NCBI GenBank assembly: GCA_949592205.1
Contig: CATIUR010000001.1
Span: 216,200,250 to 216,264,249, forward strand
Reading direction: 5' to 3'
DNA: 64,000 nucleotides
Source of the DNA: Helichrysum umbraculigerum
Taxonomy: Eukaryota; Streptophyta; Magnoliopsida; Asterales; Asteraceae
Positions within the stretch are counted from its first letter, which is position 1. Each line of letters starts with the position of its first letter. Under the pieces are notes generated by a model, which saw only the letters and a list, made by a program, of their open reading frames with translations, did no database searches and had not been told where the DNA came from. The position numbers and the translations under genes were made by a program. Positions 36,158 through 47,734 of the stretch are shown here, one piece after another.

Positions 36158-36524
36158 CTAGTTTATAGCCCGTAAAATTTGCGGGGCTCCTTTAAATTCT
36201 TCTTGTTCATTTGATCGAAATAAAATAATGTACTGAATGTAATCAACATTTCATGTTTTTGTATGAGACCTATGAATTGTGTGGCACGTAAAATGACTTT
36301 GTTTGAAAGGACATAAAATGCAAATCATTTTAAAAATGAAATATGCAAACAAATGCATAGTACATCAAATGATTACTCAAATGTGTGTTGTAGTAAACAA
36401 TAGAATGTCAATGTTGTAGGTTTGGAATATGGCGACGGTCTAAAATATAGAAATCTATTACGCCGTGTCGTTCACCAATTGATAGCAAATTTTGTAGGTC
36501 AGCATCATGCGTCATTCTTATGAG

Positions 36525-36950
36525 TTAATTACACTCATTAAGGTTGCGTAGTGGATGTCGTGCTACATACCATTGTTGAGGTAAAATAACATGAAGATCT
36601 ACAAAAAGCCATTCATTTATATATTGTATTGTAAATTCGTTTGGATGGATCGAACACATATTTGCTTCCTTCCCATTTAAATACTCAAATCCATAAGCCG
36701 TCCGATACATGTGGCCATCATAATGCACACATATATCGATCCTTCGTGGGACATGGTGATCAACACCGTCATTAAAGTCAGAACAAAGACAATAAAATTG
36801 CAAATTAGTGGAACAATACATAAGATATAATTCGGATAATAATACGGAGATTCTTACTTTGGAGCAACGACCCTTCTTATACGATTGTTATGTACATGTT
36901 GATCAGGCATTTTTATGGGTTAGGCACTGAATTTCTTCTAATACAAATGC
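36525..36950 (-). pseudogene. Unrecognised gene fragment inside the Helitron
   Basis: A minus-strand frame at 36525-36821 reads HHVPRRIDICVHYDGHMYRT and ends shortly after QQWYVARHPLRN. A small possible first exon near 36855-36911 begins MPDQHVHNNRIRRVV and is followed by a donor-like GTAAGA. It may be a second captured gene or part of one. I do not recognise the family. Confidence 0.35.
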
Positions 36951-39389
36951 ATTCAACAGTTATCGAATTTATAGAATGTAGATGTGTGAGTTGTAAGGAT
37001 TGCTTAGTTAATTATTTAATTTATATTTGGAATATATGCTAGCATTGGTGCTTTCGACCTCATCGGGTGACTGACTTTTTCTCTTGAAGGAGAACGTGAT
37101 TGGAGTGAGCTGTTGTTGCGGTTCTGGGGAGAATATGTAATCATCACTTAGACTGCATACCTGGTAAATAAAAACGGTATCAAGATTAGTAATTGGTAAA
37201 TGTTTTCAACGATATTATGACCTTTGCGTTAGGGGACTCATTGAAAGATGGAGTATCAAAAGATGACGACTTTGGATCATTCATCTTAGCTGTAATGGCA
37301 TCAATCACTTCGGTAGATTGAGTGCCACGATGACGGTATAGGCAGTGTAGTTATGATTCAGATTGATGTCCCCTATGTGTATCTTGAAGACGTATTCCTT
37401 GTCGAGAAGATTATTGAACTCAAAGGGAATGACTTGAGGGTCATCAATCTAGGTAAGTGCACGATACATGTTAAGGTAAATGTTTACCTATAAGATGCAA
37501 GTGAGTAGATAAACACGGAAAAAATAGTACGGGCATGTAACATACCGTAGTGATTTTCTTTCTCAGCCATGCAACACTGCGCTGAAGTAATTTTGCAAGT
37601 TGATTGTCGAAAAAGACAATTGAAGTAGAGCCTGTAGAATCTTTCACTCTCACAATAGTACGAAGCCTGAAAGTTAGAAACTCATGTAGACGTGGAGTAC
37701 TAATCAGTGACAATCTTAGTTAATTTATCTTCTAAATATGTATGTAGTATGTTTAGCCACTCACATGGTTTTGACTTCTTTGACAGTACCACATGTTGGG
37801 CAATCGAACAACCTAACATCGGGAGCCTCTTGAAGTCTACGATAACATTTCTTTTTGCAGACTTTACATGTATTTGTAAACCAACCCTCGTCTGTCAAGA
37901 ATTTGGTGATAGTAGCTTTGATAACACAGTGAGACTCCTGAATATTTGTAAAGTATTAAATGTGTGGTACCAACAATAAATTACAACAATAGGAATATTA
38001 TCAGTAGTATTTGGGCCACATTATAACTTGCCTCAAAAGTTGATCGGACTTGCTCAATAGTCTTAAATGGTTGCTCAGTATAGAACTTCACATCTGAATT
38101 GACTACCGTTTCGTGGGCCAAATTAGCAAGTTGAGTAGGCTCAACAGCGAATTCATCTCCATTCACCAACCTACGATTTAATGGATTATTATAGATTATA
38201 GATAACATCAATAAGAAAGAAAAAACAATCAGTTACTTTTGTATGAAAGTTTTAAAAGAACTTACTGAGATCGGAAGTTGGCTATGGGAGGTATCTGAGA
38301 ATTGATGTGGACTTGAGAACCAAAGAATTAGTTTGAAACTCGAAGTCCATCTGTACACCAAAAATGTAAGTATATTGTTAGCGGCCGAACAGTTGTGGTT
38401 AGTTTAAAATGAACAATAGTGCGTATCAGGAAGGATAATCATATTCTTACTCCATGTATTTAGTTTAGCGTTCTGAAGCAATATGGTGACATGACCAGTC
38501 GTATGCTTATTGTTAGCAATGAAATCGTTTAACAGCACTGCATGATCTCCCCATACGTTGCAGGTCACATTCTTTCCACTACCAAATAAGATTGACAAAT
38601 ATAACATAAGGAGGCAGTGCTAGTACATAAAGTTTTATGTATGTATAAATATATAATGCAACACGATTTGAAATTTGTATTAATAAGTATTGTTACGCAA
38701 GGTCTTGTAATCCAAACTCGAGTGATTTTTTTCCCTCCCATTCTCTCTTCTGATTTTCAATGCTCGCTTGACACGAGCAGTCCAATGATATCTACGTACC
38801 GTTTGTAAAGTTAGCTGTATTAGTCTATGTCACATTGTCGCATGATTAAAAAAAATGAATGCCATATAGAAAAGAAATAAGACTAACCAAAGCCAAACGT
38901 TAGGACATTCTTTGTCAAGACATCATTGAATGATATGACATTGTAACCATCCAACGCACATTCAAAGGTAGGACATCTGCGCACTTTAGTAGATCTTAAA
39001 AGGTTTAGCTTCCATGCATGATCGATTAAACGATAATCTACAGTGTACTCTTCAACACTAAATTCAGAGATGTCAACGAAGTTCCCTTCTTTAAACATAT
39101 CCTCAAAATCAGGAATGAGAAATTTCTTCATTGATGCAATTATCTTGTTCCCTTGTTACAATTGTAATATGTTATCATCTATATAGAAACTTATACACTT
39201 ATCTTAACAAAATAAGCACGAGCCATTAGCAAGTTGTAAGTGCATGTTTTAATACAGACACCTCTGTATGATTTTAAGTACTTAAAAAATTGTAACGAAA
39301 CATATTAACAATAAAATTGCAAGAAAACATTGCAACCAACAGTTAGATATGTCATAGTTAGTAATCATTGTAACTAAAAATTGTAACCT

Positions 39390-39617
39390 AATCACTTCAT
39401 AATAATAATAATAATAGATAAACCAGAATTGTTAATAATAATATTGTAACAATGAGAAAAGATTGTAGGATACAGCCAACAACTAATAATATAGGAACGT
39501 ATAGTTGTATGACAGCATCACTTCATAATCATAATATTTGAAAATCAGAAGTGTTAATAATAATGTAGTAAAAATGAGAAACTATGAACTACAACCAAGA
39601 ACTAATAATATAGGAAT
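39390..39617. repeat. Imperfect tandem repeat in the RPA-like intron
   Basis: Two imperfect copies of about 115 bp, each with ACTTCATAAT, GTTAATAATAAT, AATGAGAAA and AACTAATAATATAGGAA words. The right copy is cut by the LTR insertion; its continuation is at 44101 onward, which lets the empty insertion site be rebuilt. Confidence 0.7.
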
Positions 39618-40365
39618 GTATATGTAACAACCGGTCAAAAAGGTCAATTTTCGCGCCCAATTTAAACCTCAAATTACCGTACTTAGTACGCATTTAAAAA
39701 TCAAAGTATTCAAAATTTTATATATATAACTATATATAACGCAAACGATATTTAGTTACTCCGAAAACATTTAAACACATTTCGTTTCATTTAAAAATGT
39801 GTTTTACTAAACTAAAACCGCGCGAAAACAAGTTATAGAATTTTAACACAAACATTTTATTTTTATAAAATGTTTCGACTCGAAAACATTTCGAAAGAAT
39901 ATTAATAAATTCTTAGAATCGAAAATAATACATTTTTATACGATCGGGTAAACAAACACTGGTATTTTATACTGCGAATCGGAGCTGAAAAGGAAGAGCC
40001 GGACAAGATCCACAAAATGTGGATCTTGCCCCGTGAGAAAAGCAAACCAAACACACCTTTCACTTCATTTTCTTCTTCCTCTTTCTCATCTCTACCTATC
40101 TCTCTCGGTTTTCATCTCAAAATCAACAACAACAACAACCGGCGACAGTAGCAGCAGCAACCGGTCATCATCATCATCTTCATCCTCTCCATCTTCTTTC
40201 CATTTTCAAAAGTAAGGAAATCTCTCTCTCTCTAGAAATTGTTTCTCTTTCTAAAAATTTCTTAGATTACTTAGAAATGCATGTTAGTAGCTTCTTACAA
40301 CATCAAAACGCCCAAAAATCGTACCAAAACTCTTTTTGAAACTTGAAATCGTCGAACAGCTTGTT

Positions 40366-40555
40366 GTGTCGCATTTGGACCAAAAACAGTAGTGCGACAC
40401 AAGTCTTTGTGTCGCAGGATCATTTCTATGTCGCATGCTGCGACACAAGCTCTTATGTCGCACACAAATATTGCAACACAAGCTACTATGTCGCATTAAA
40501 TTGCGGACGTCGCACATAGCGACGCAATCTCCTATGTCGCTACTAGTGTCGCAAA
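40366..40555. repeat. GTCGCA/TGCGAC motif cluster in the LTR leader
   Basis: About ten copies of GTCGCA or TGCGAC occur in 190 bp, often as paired inverted copies (GTCGCATGCTGCGAC) that can form hairpins. The cluster lies 0.7-0.9 kb after the LTR start, the same place as the CCGCCGG cluster in the LTR at 1-2025. Confidence 0.85.
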
Positions 40556-40687
40556 ACACAGAACTTTGAAAACCTATGTTTTTCACTAGGTGTCGGGACT
40601 TTATTTTACTCCAAATTTGGAGTTCGGAAGCGTTTTCACTACAGCAACGTAGTAGAAATAAAAAAATTTCCAAGCTGACCTGGCAGC

Positions 40688-40785
40688 TCGACCCCAGCCA
40701 GGGGCTTTGCCCCTTGGACCCCGCCAGGGGTTGCCACCCCTTGGACCCCGCTACCAGGGGCGCTGCCTCCGGACCCCCGTACACG
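40688..40785. repeat. CCCCTTGGACCCCGC-type hairpin array
   Basis: Three successive degenerate units, each of the form CAGGGGCTTTGCCCC followed by TTGGACCCCGC. Each has a GGGG-CCCC stem. The run is far more GC-rich than its surroundings. Confidence 0.8.
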
Positions 40786-41622
40786 GTTTTCAAACCTGGA
40801 CGACGAATGAATATTTACACAACTCACTTAAACAAACTGATTTGTCTCCTACTTATATGACCTCACGTGTTTAGGACACTAGGAGGTTACCCATCAGACG
40901 ACGCGCGTATCGTAGGATCGCTAGCTCCTACAGGTGAGTTCATAGCCCCACTCTTTCAACTGTTTTACTGTTTTCGGGGTGAGACGCATGCACAATTACG
41001 GATTTCGAATTATATTGATAAACTTTTATAATTCACACTTAACTATATTACTATTACGTAATACAAATCGTGTAATATTTAGGGATTACACTCATTATAT
41101 TGTTGTAGAACAATATCACTGCTTAACCTAGATAGGTTACTGTTGTACACTATCATATTGTTGAAAAACAGTTATCATTACATAACTTGATTAAGTCATC
41201 GTCATACATTGGTCACATTGTCGCGGGACAACATTATTGAATATACTTGAACGGGTTAGTTCTACCTATGATGGACAACGCCTAGACTTTTTACAGGATT
41301 AGTTTTCCTTTTAGGAACTAAGACTGCCTATACACTCCATGATTACTATAATGGATTTGTACTTAAGTGCACATTTCCCAGAGACTTCAATATACTTGCT
41401 AGGCTGGAGGCTAGGAGTATACGATAGTAACATACGTTGGTATAGTTCCTTATACTAATACCAGACAACTAGGTGATGATTATTCATACCTAGGCTTATT
41501 ATGCTAAACCTAATATCTCAATGTTGTATGCACATACTCAGATGCACCAAATCACTTTCATGTGTTACATGATACCCCGTTAGATGTGGTTGTTGGTTAG
41601 ACTTATATATCTATATATATAA

Positions 41623-41623
<1 letters not shown>

Positions 41624-41663
<40 letters not shown>
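41624..41663. repeat. (TA)n microsatellite, left side of element B
   Basis: TA run ending directly at the GGGATGGGATC terminus of the nested element. Confidence 0.93.
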
Positions 41664-41666
<3 letters not shown>

Positions 41667-43053
41667 ATGGGATCAATAGAGAACCACCAATGTTGAGAGA
41701 ACCAAGGAACCAAAGGGCATAATAGTAAAACTAAAATATTATCGGCCGCACATAACAAACACATACTCTATCTTTTTCACAATCTTTTATAAAAAAAACC
41801 ACCTACTTATCTTTACGTTTCAATCTCTATATCTCAATTCATCTTTAAAAAGGTATTAAAAATTCTTATTTGTACCTGCTATTTAAAGTACACACGAAAA
41901 TAAGATCAAAGACGAAAACCAATCCGACGATACTGATACTCATATCAAAGATGGAGACAAGGATTTTTGATAAACCATATGTATATCCACCATAAGATTC
42001 AAAATATTTTATCTTCGTTACAATCTTCTTTTTCAATTTCAATTTTAATTATCAGTTTCTAACGGAAAGACTATTAGATTATGAGTTTCAACAAATTTCC
42101 AGTTGTATTCTTCATCAATGCATTATTAATAATAATACATGATCACTAATCGATGGTATGTAAAATTCATACAAACACGCTTCGCGGTTCGTTGATGAAT
42201 ATTTGAACCTTTCTTCTATATATGCGGTGATAGTGATGAACAGAATTTCACCGACAAATATCGGAATATCGGTAATGAATATTATAACTTCAGTGATGAA
42301 TATTAGAAATCTCAGTGATGAATATCGGAAATCGGTGGTGAATATTGGAATTTCAGTGATGAATATAACAATCTCAATGATGAATATCGAATTTCAATGA
42401 TGAATATTGAAATTCAATTGTGAAAATACATACTTTATACTATATATTCATTGGTGAATATAACAACTAGTCATATGAATCCAAATATCCAGTAACACTA
42501 AACAGAATTTCAATGATGTTAATGTGTATTGATTTATTAATTCAAAAGTTAATCAATGGATGATTAATCTTAGGATAAAATTGAATGGATGTTTACTATT
42601 CCTCCATCAATACTACTAGTAATATTCATCGATAGATATATTCCGATGCACACCGTCTAACATTCAGAAATCTGTATATGTATTCATTGAAACTAATGAT
42701 ATAGTTATCATTAATTTTATACGGATCGATTTCCATGTGATGAATTTTGTACCTGGCTTTTGTTTATGGATAAAGAAATCTGTATGACGATGTGTTAGAA
42801 ATTTTGATATTCAACTCATTAATTTGAAGCTAGGAACAATTTGAGTTAAAGCTATGATCATTACAATCAAAATCGCATTGACCACTGTCTGCCAGATTTT
42901 ACCTATTTACCCCTAGTATCATTGTTATGCTTTAGATAAATCAAAAAAATTTCGAAATTGCCACTCCGTATTGAACCGTTGATGAATCTAATCGAGTGGC
43001 TTATAGAAGGTTCTCTAGTTCCCTGTATATTTTAGGTTCTCTGTAGATCCAAT

Positions 43054-43056
<3 letters not shown>
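41664..43056. mobile_element. Non-autonomous DNA element flanked by (TA)n, nested in the solo LTR (element B)
   Basis: The 1393-bp element starts GGGATGGGATCAATAGAGAA. Its reversed right end starts GGGATTGGATCTACAGAGAA, giving clear terminal inverted repeats; subterminal GGTTCTCT/AGAGAACC words recur. The middle (42236-42420) has short tandem units with TGATGAATAT. TA tracts abut both ends. There is no coding frame. The terminal pattern, (TA)n then GGG then GGATC, is shared with element A. Confidence 0.85.

Positions 43057-43092
<36 letters not shown>
43057..43092. repeat. (TA)n microsatellite, right side of element B
   Basis: TA run beginning directly at the right terminus of element B. Confidence 0.93.
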
Positions 43093-43096
<4 letters not shown>

Positions 43097-44977
43097 CTCG
43101 TACTCTAATTCAAGCACTTGGTGCTACCCACAGTTTACTCATGTATATTGATATACATACACTTATGCAAACTCGGTTACTCTAGTCGTGCCAGTCGTAG
43201 TACTGCCGACTCTCAATTACATACATTGCTTGCGAGCAACACTGTTCGAGATCACGGTATGGTGATTTAAAACGATATCACGGTTAGAGTGATACAAAAC
43301 GAGATCACGGTAAAGTGATTCAAAACGATATCGCGGTAAAGCGATACAAAACATCGATAAACATACTAGTTGATACTCGCACTCATCAACGGATCGGTGA
43401 GCTTACACTCGAGATCGTTGACTCAATATTTGGCTAAATACTCAATTATAGTTCTTCGGGACTACACTTACATGTTGCTTGTGGAGGCAACACACTGTGC
43501 CAGGTGGCATACTAGTATCTTACTACTGGATAAGTAATACTATTACTTGTTATTATATGACTCGGTCATACACTTACTCGATAGTACTTAGGCATGTATT
43601 GCCTCACATTTGTAGACTCACTTACACCTGATAGGTAACTAGGCATGGAATGCCATTTTCCCTCGATGTACTTAGGTACACACCACAACTGTATAATACT
43701 GCAAATCTAAATAGTAGTTTCTGAACTACTTTTCAAACATACACAGTTTATACTTCATGTTTTCAACTGACAAACCTATGAACTCACCAGCTTTATAGCT
43801 GACTCGTTTTAGCATGTGTTCTCAGGTGCCCAGCAGGATTAGGATTGCTACAAGATACGCTAGCTCGAGTCGCATGATTTCAAACACTTGGATTTCCTTG
43901 CATAACTTTTGTACTACAATTTATGTATTGGATCACATGTTGCGAACTCGCGAACGTTGTAAACATTTTATTTTAGGAAATGTAATAATTATTTTCAAAC
44001 GTCTCATTTAGAGGTCGTTTGCTGTATCTTTATGCTTTGGTTATTGATTAGTCGCGCCCCGACCCGACCGCTTCCAGAACCCGAATTTGGGGGTGCAATA
44101 GTATAGTAGTATGCAAATCAAACTGATAGTCATGTTTCATGTGTAATGTTGAGAAAAGCATATAGAATCCGAAAAGTACCGTAGACATCACACATAGTAA
44201 TAGATAAATAAACTACATTGTGCTTAACAATTACTAATATAGTATTCGAGGAACAAATCGGCATCACTTAATAATCATAATAATGGACAAACCATAACTG
44301 TTAATGATATAGTATCAAATGCATCTCAAATTCATAGTCATGTTTCAAGTGTAACTATAAGAAAAGAAAGACAGAAACGTACCTGATGATCCATAAGAAT
44401 CATATCCATGGAATTAATTTGTGTTGGGGTGTAAAACCAACTCTGTTTCCACACCAAGAAAACCTTAACACGAACCTTGTAGTCATCCTTGTCATTGTTA
44501 ATGAGGTTGAGAGGTGTAAAGCCTTGTGCATCAGCCATAATCTAAAGTTTTATAATTGTTTGTTTATGTAGTATGATGATTATGAAGTGGTGTTGTACAC
44601 AATTTATAAAGTTGTCGTTCACCAATTGATAAAATTGGGGGGAAAAACATAAACGCGTGATATAAATAAGAATCAATCAGAAAAATAGTATATACGGAAA
44701 TTGATTATCTACTTCAATACTTTCTTATTATTGTATCATTGCCTATAATAGATTGTGAGAAAAACAAAGGAAAAATACTATAAGATATCTTCAATATTAT
44801 TTAGCCTTAATGTATGTGTATATCTCTTATATAATAAATAAAATTTCAATTTCAATAATACACGAATCTGAAACCAAACAATTATATAAACTTTTGGTAA
44901 TACAATTTCAACTTCAATAGTATACGATTCTGAATTCAATGTCAATTTCAATAGTATACGATTCTAAAATCACACAA

Positions 44978-46442
44978 TTAGATAAACTTTAAGTTTGTTG
45001 TAGATTCAATACCTGCTTCGAAATCACACAACTGCGTGAGGATACGAACAGCGCCAGAATAATTGTGTAAAAAAACCGATCATCGGACGTACAGATTGAT
45101 GTGTGTCGCCGGCAATATTTGGTCAGAACAAAATATTCGCATAAGGGTTAGGAATTTCGTCTTCGTTAACAAAATATTCGCATAAGGGTTTGGAATTTCT
45201 TCTTCGTTACGAATTTGTAAATTCGACGCCTTTAGAAAGTTAGCGGCGTACATCAGCAGGTATATGATGATCGAGGATGATGACGATAACTGAGGAGTCG
45301 CATGTTTGATGATGATTGCTATTGTGTGCGTGACCCAATTGTATTTGTGTGATTTGTGTGATTTGTGAGTCTGACCCGAATTGAAAATGGGTTAGAGGCA
45401 GTAACTTTAAACGACGTCATTTTGGCTTAAGGTTTAAAGAATTAATTTAATGCTTAATTAATTAACGAATTAAATGGTTATTCAAAATTTAAAACGTAAT
45501 TAAGTTAATACAGCCATTTAAGGGTAAAGCATGGGGTTATAATGGTCATTTATTCTTAATTATGAAAAGCTAATTAGGTAGTCAAAAGGAAAAAAGATGA
45601 TCAATTGCTTAAAAAAATTGCCCTCCAACAATTAAGGGGGGAGATTAATTTAAAAGGGTCTAATTAAGGTAGGGCAACCTAATTAGTTGTTTCTTTTGAA
45701 TATAGATTTAGATTTAGATTTAGATTTAGATAAACTTTAAGTTTGTTGTAGATTCAATACCTGCTTCGAAATCACACAACTGCGTGAGGATACGAACAGC
45801 GCCAGAATAATTGTGTGAAAAAGCCGATCATCGGACGTACAGATTGATGTGTGCCGCCGGCAATATTTGGTCGGAACAAATTATTCGCATAAGGGTTTGG
45901 AATTTATTTTTCGTTAACAAAATATTCGCATAAGGGTTTGGAATGTTTTCTTCGTTACGAAGTTGTAAATTCGACGCCTTTAGAAAGTTAGCGGTGTACA
46001 GCAACAGGTATATGATGATCGAGGATGATGACGATAACTGAGGAGTCACGTGTTTGATGATGATTGCTATTGTGTGCGTGACCCGATTGTATTTGTGTGA
46101 TTTGTGAGTCTGACCCGAATTGTAAATGGGTTAGAGGCAGTAAACCTAAACGACGTCGTTTTGGCTTAAGGTTTAAAGAATTAATTTAATGCTTAATTAA
46201 TTAACGAATTAAATGGTTATTCAAAATTTAAAACGTAATTAAGTTAATACAGCCATTTAAGGGTAAAGTATGGGGTTATAATGGTCATTTATTCTTAATT
46301 AGGAAAAGCTAATTAAGTAGTCAAAAGGAAAAAAGATGATCAATGGCTTAAAAAAATTACCCTCCAACAATTAAGGGGGAGATTAATTTAAAAGGGTCTA
46401 ATTAAGGTAGGACAACCTAATTAGTTGTTTTTTTTAAGGAGA
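44978..46442. repeat. Tandem duplication of a ~720-bp Helitron 5' segment
   Basis: Copy 1 (about 44978-45706) and copy 2 (about 45726-46442) are in direct orientation and nearly identical, from TAGATAAACTTTAAG to AACCTAATTAGTTGTTT. A short (GATTTA)n spacer separates them. Each copy ends, on the minus strand, in a TC preceded by A and followed by CAACTAATTAGG, so each could be a Helitron 5' terminus. A 73-codon frame in copy 2 shows no domain. Confidence 0.85.
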
Positions 46443-47734
46443 TAAGTTGATGATGAATTCCAATATTTTTTAGGGAAAGGTTATTGTAAGATCACTTATT
46501 ATCGTAGGAACCGTAGGAACAACTTTTTTCACTTTTAAATTCAATGTATGTACATGTTTTGCAAAAAAAGTTATGCTAAAATTATTAAAATTTTATCTTC
46601 TTTAATATTAGATTACTTAAAAAAATAAAAGAAAATATATGATACACAAATTAAAGTTGTGTATCACAGCCTTTTATGTGTGATACCGTGATACACAAAA
46701 AAAAAATTATGATGTGTATCACATTTTTTTTAAGAAAAATTCTCATAGTAAAGAACACACAATTCTAAGAAATTTGATATATATTTTTCATCAAAAACAT
46801 GATTTAATCTTAAAGTTTAAAGTAAAAATGTCCGTTCCTACCGTTCCCACCATAATAAGTGTTCTTATTTGAACCTTACCCATATTTTTTAAGATAAAAA
46901 TGATGCTAAATGGGCTACCATTTAAAACTTCTTGTGGCCCATCCAAAGCCCATATATAAGTGTAAGTCTTTTGTTCAGATGATGGCAAATGGGCTACAAT
47001 TTAGCTTAGAAAATGTTAACTATACCGAAAATCATATGCTTGATAAATGGCCTAACAATATGATAAAAAGAATTAGTTTTCAATGCTGAGGGGATTAGTT
47101 TGTTATTTCGATTAAAAACCAATAAATCATGTATAATTGTTAGATGTAGTAAGATTGTCATAAAATCACATATTCTGGTATTCGTGCAATTATTTACGTG
47201 ATCTTAATATTAAATTACTTGAATATATGATTATCCAGTGTTTTTTCAATCTTGCTAATCTTAACTTACACTATCAAAATATTAAAGCAAATAGTTTATA
47301 CTAATTATATAAATTGTTTAATTGTCGAAATTATTGTTTAAGAATCTCATATTATTTACAAAAGTCGTCTATGATGATTTATTGATCGATTCTTATTACT
47401 TTAACCGTATGTAAATGTTATTATCGTGCAAAGATTTATTAAAATTTTGCTGAAACTTTAAAAGTTAGAGTTAAAAGTTGTTCACAAGCTAAATGAAAAT
47501 TCACTTATAAGTTGCTCATTAAATGGAAATCACTCGTTAGTCTATATATAATTAATGATAACTTTGTGTAATTATCATGACTAATTAATAACTTTTTAAG
47601 TTGTTTTTTTCTTTCTTTAAAAATTATTACGACTAATCTGAACTTCTCAATGAAAAATGGCTTAGAGGTCGTTCTATTGTAAATTGATTGTGTTAGCCGT
47701 GCATATTTGGGTTAGACACTTTGATATGAATATG
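46443..47734. other. Intergenic sequence
   Basis: AT-rich, with repeated GTGTATCACA/TGATACACAA words near 46640-46720. No gene, RNA or transposon end is recognised before the Tat element. Confidence 0.45.

Larger units (their letters stand above)
39623..44100 (+). mobile_element. Solo LTR of a Gypsy-type retrotransposon, 5-bp TSD GTATA
   Basis: TGTAACAACCGG begins at 39623 and the unit ends at 44100 after GGGGGTGCAATA. GTATA flanks it at 39618-39622 and 44101-44105, and the nearby tandem repeat copy at about 39499 shows the empty site. No gag or pol is present and only one LTR is seen, so it is a solo LTR left by recombination. Inside: a pyrimidine-rich leader with (AAC)n and (ATC)n runs near 40070-40200, a GTCGCA cluster, a CAGGGGCTTTGCCCCTTGG array, and a nested element at 41664-43056. 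Without that insert the LTR is about 3 kb. The last bases are ATA rather than the usual CA, perhaps by mutation. Confidence 0.8.
37305..44538 (-). pseudogene. RPA1 (replication protein A 70-kDa)-like gene, decayed
   Basis: Exons read on the minus strand: 44383-44538 (MADAQGFTPLNLIN, first OB fold), 38888-39143, 38697-38791, 38451-38578 (GKNVTCNVWGDHAVLLNDF), one near 38270-38355, 38032-38170, 37765-37937 (zinc ribbon CKVC ... CPTC of DBD-C), 37546-37666 (RLRTIVRVKDSTGSTSIVFF) and 37305-37448. Exon order matches RPA1 DNA-binding domains A, B and C. Lesions: the 38697-38791 exon needs a frame shift between DIIGLLVSSEH and ENQKREWEGKKSLEF, and TAA at 38328-38330 interrupts the next-but-one exon (GLRVSN, stop, FFGSQVHINSQ). 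One intron has a GC donor (GAG|GCAAGT at 38031). The first intron is swollen by the solo LTR. RPA binds single-stranded DNA; this copy is probably inactive. Confidence 0.8.
36158..45706 (-). mobile_element. Minus-strand Helitron carrying an RPA1-like pseudogene
   Basis: On the minus strand the 3' end is a stem (CCCGCAAATTTTACGGG), then CTATAAACTAG, then T. A candidate 5' end TCTATATTCAAAAG at 45706 follows an A and leads into CAACTAATTAGGTTGCCC, similar to the AATTAGGTTGTC of the Helitron at 18045. The span of 9.5 kb includes a later 4.5-kb solo LTR; without it the Helitron is about 5 kb. Plant Helitrons often carry RPA-like genes, which supports the assignment. No Rep/helicase gene is seen, so the element is non-autonomous. 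An alternative 5' end lies at 46442. Confidence 0.65.

Noticed and set aside
40033..40215. 60-codon Ser/Thr-rich frame in the solo LTR
   Set aside because: Low-complexity leader sequence ((AAC)n, (ATC)n) with no family match; better seen as retrotransposon leader RNA.
45828..46049. 73-codon minus-strand frame in the duplicated Helitron end
   Set aside because: Interrupted in the sister copy at 45.0-45.3 kb, no domain.
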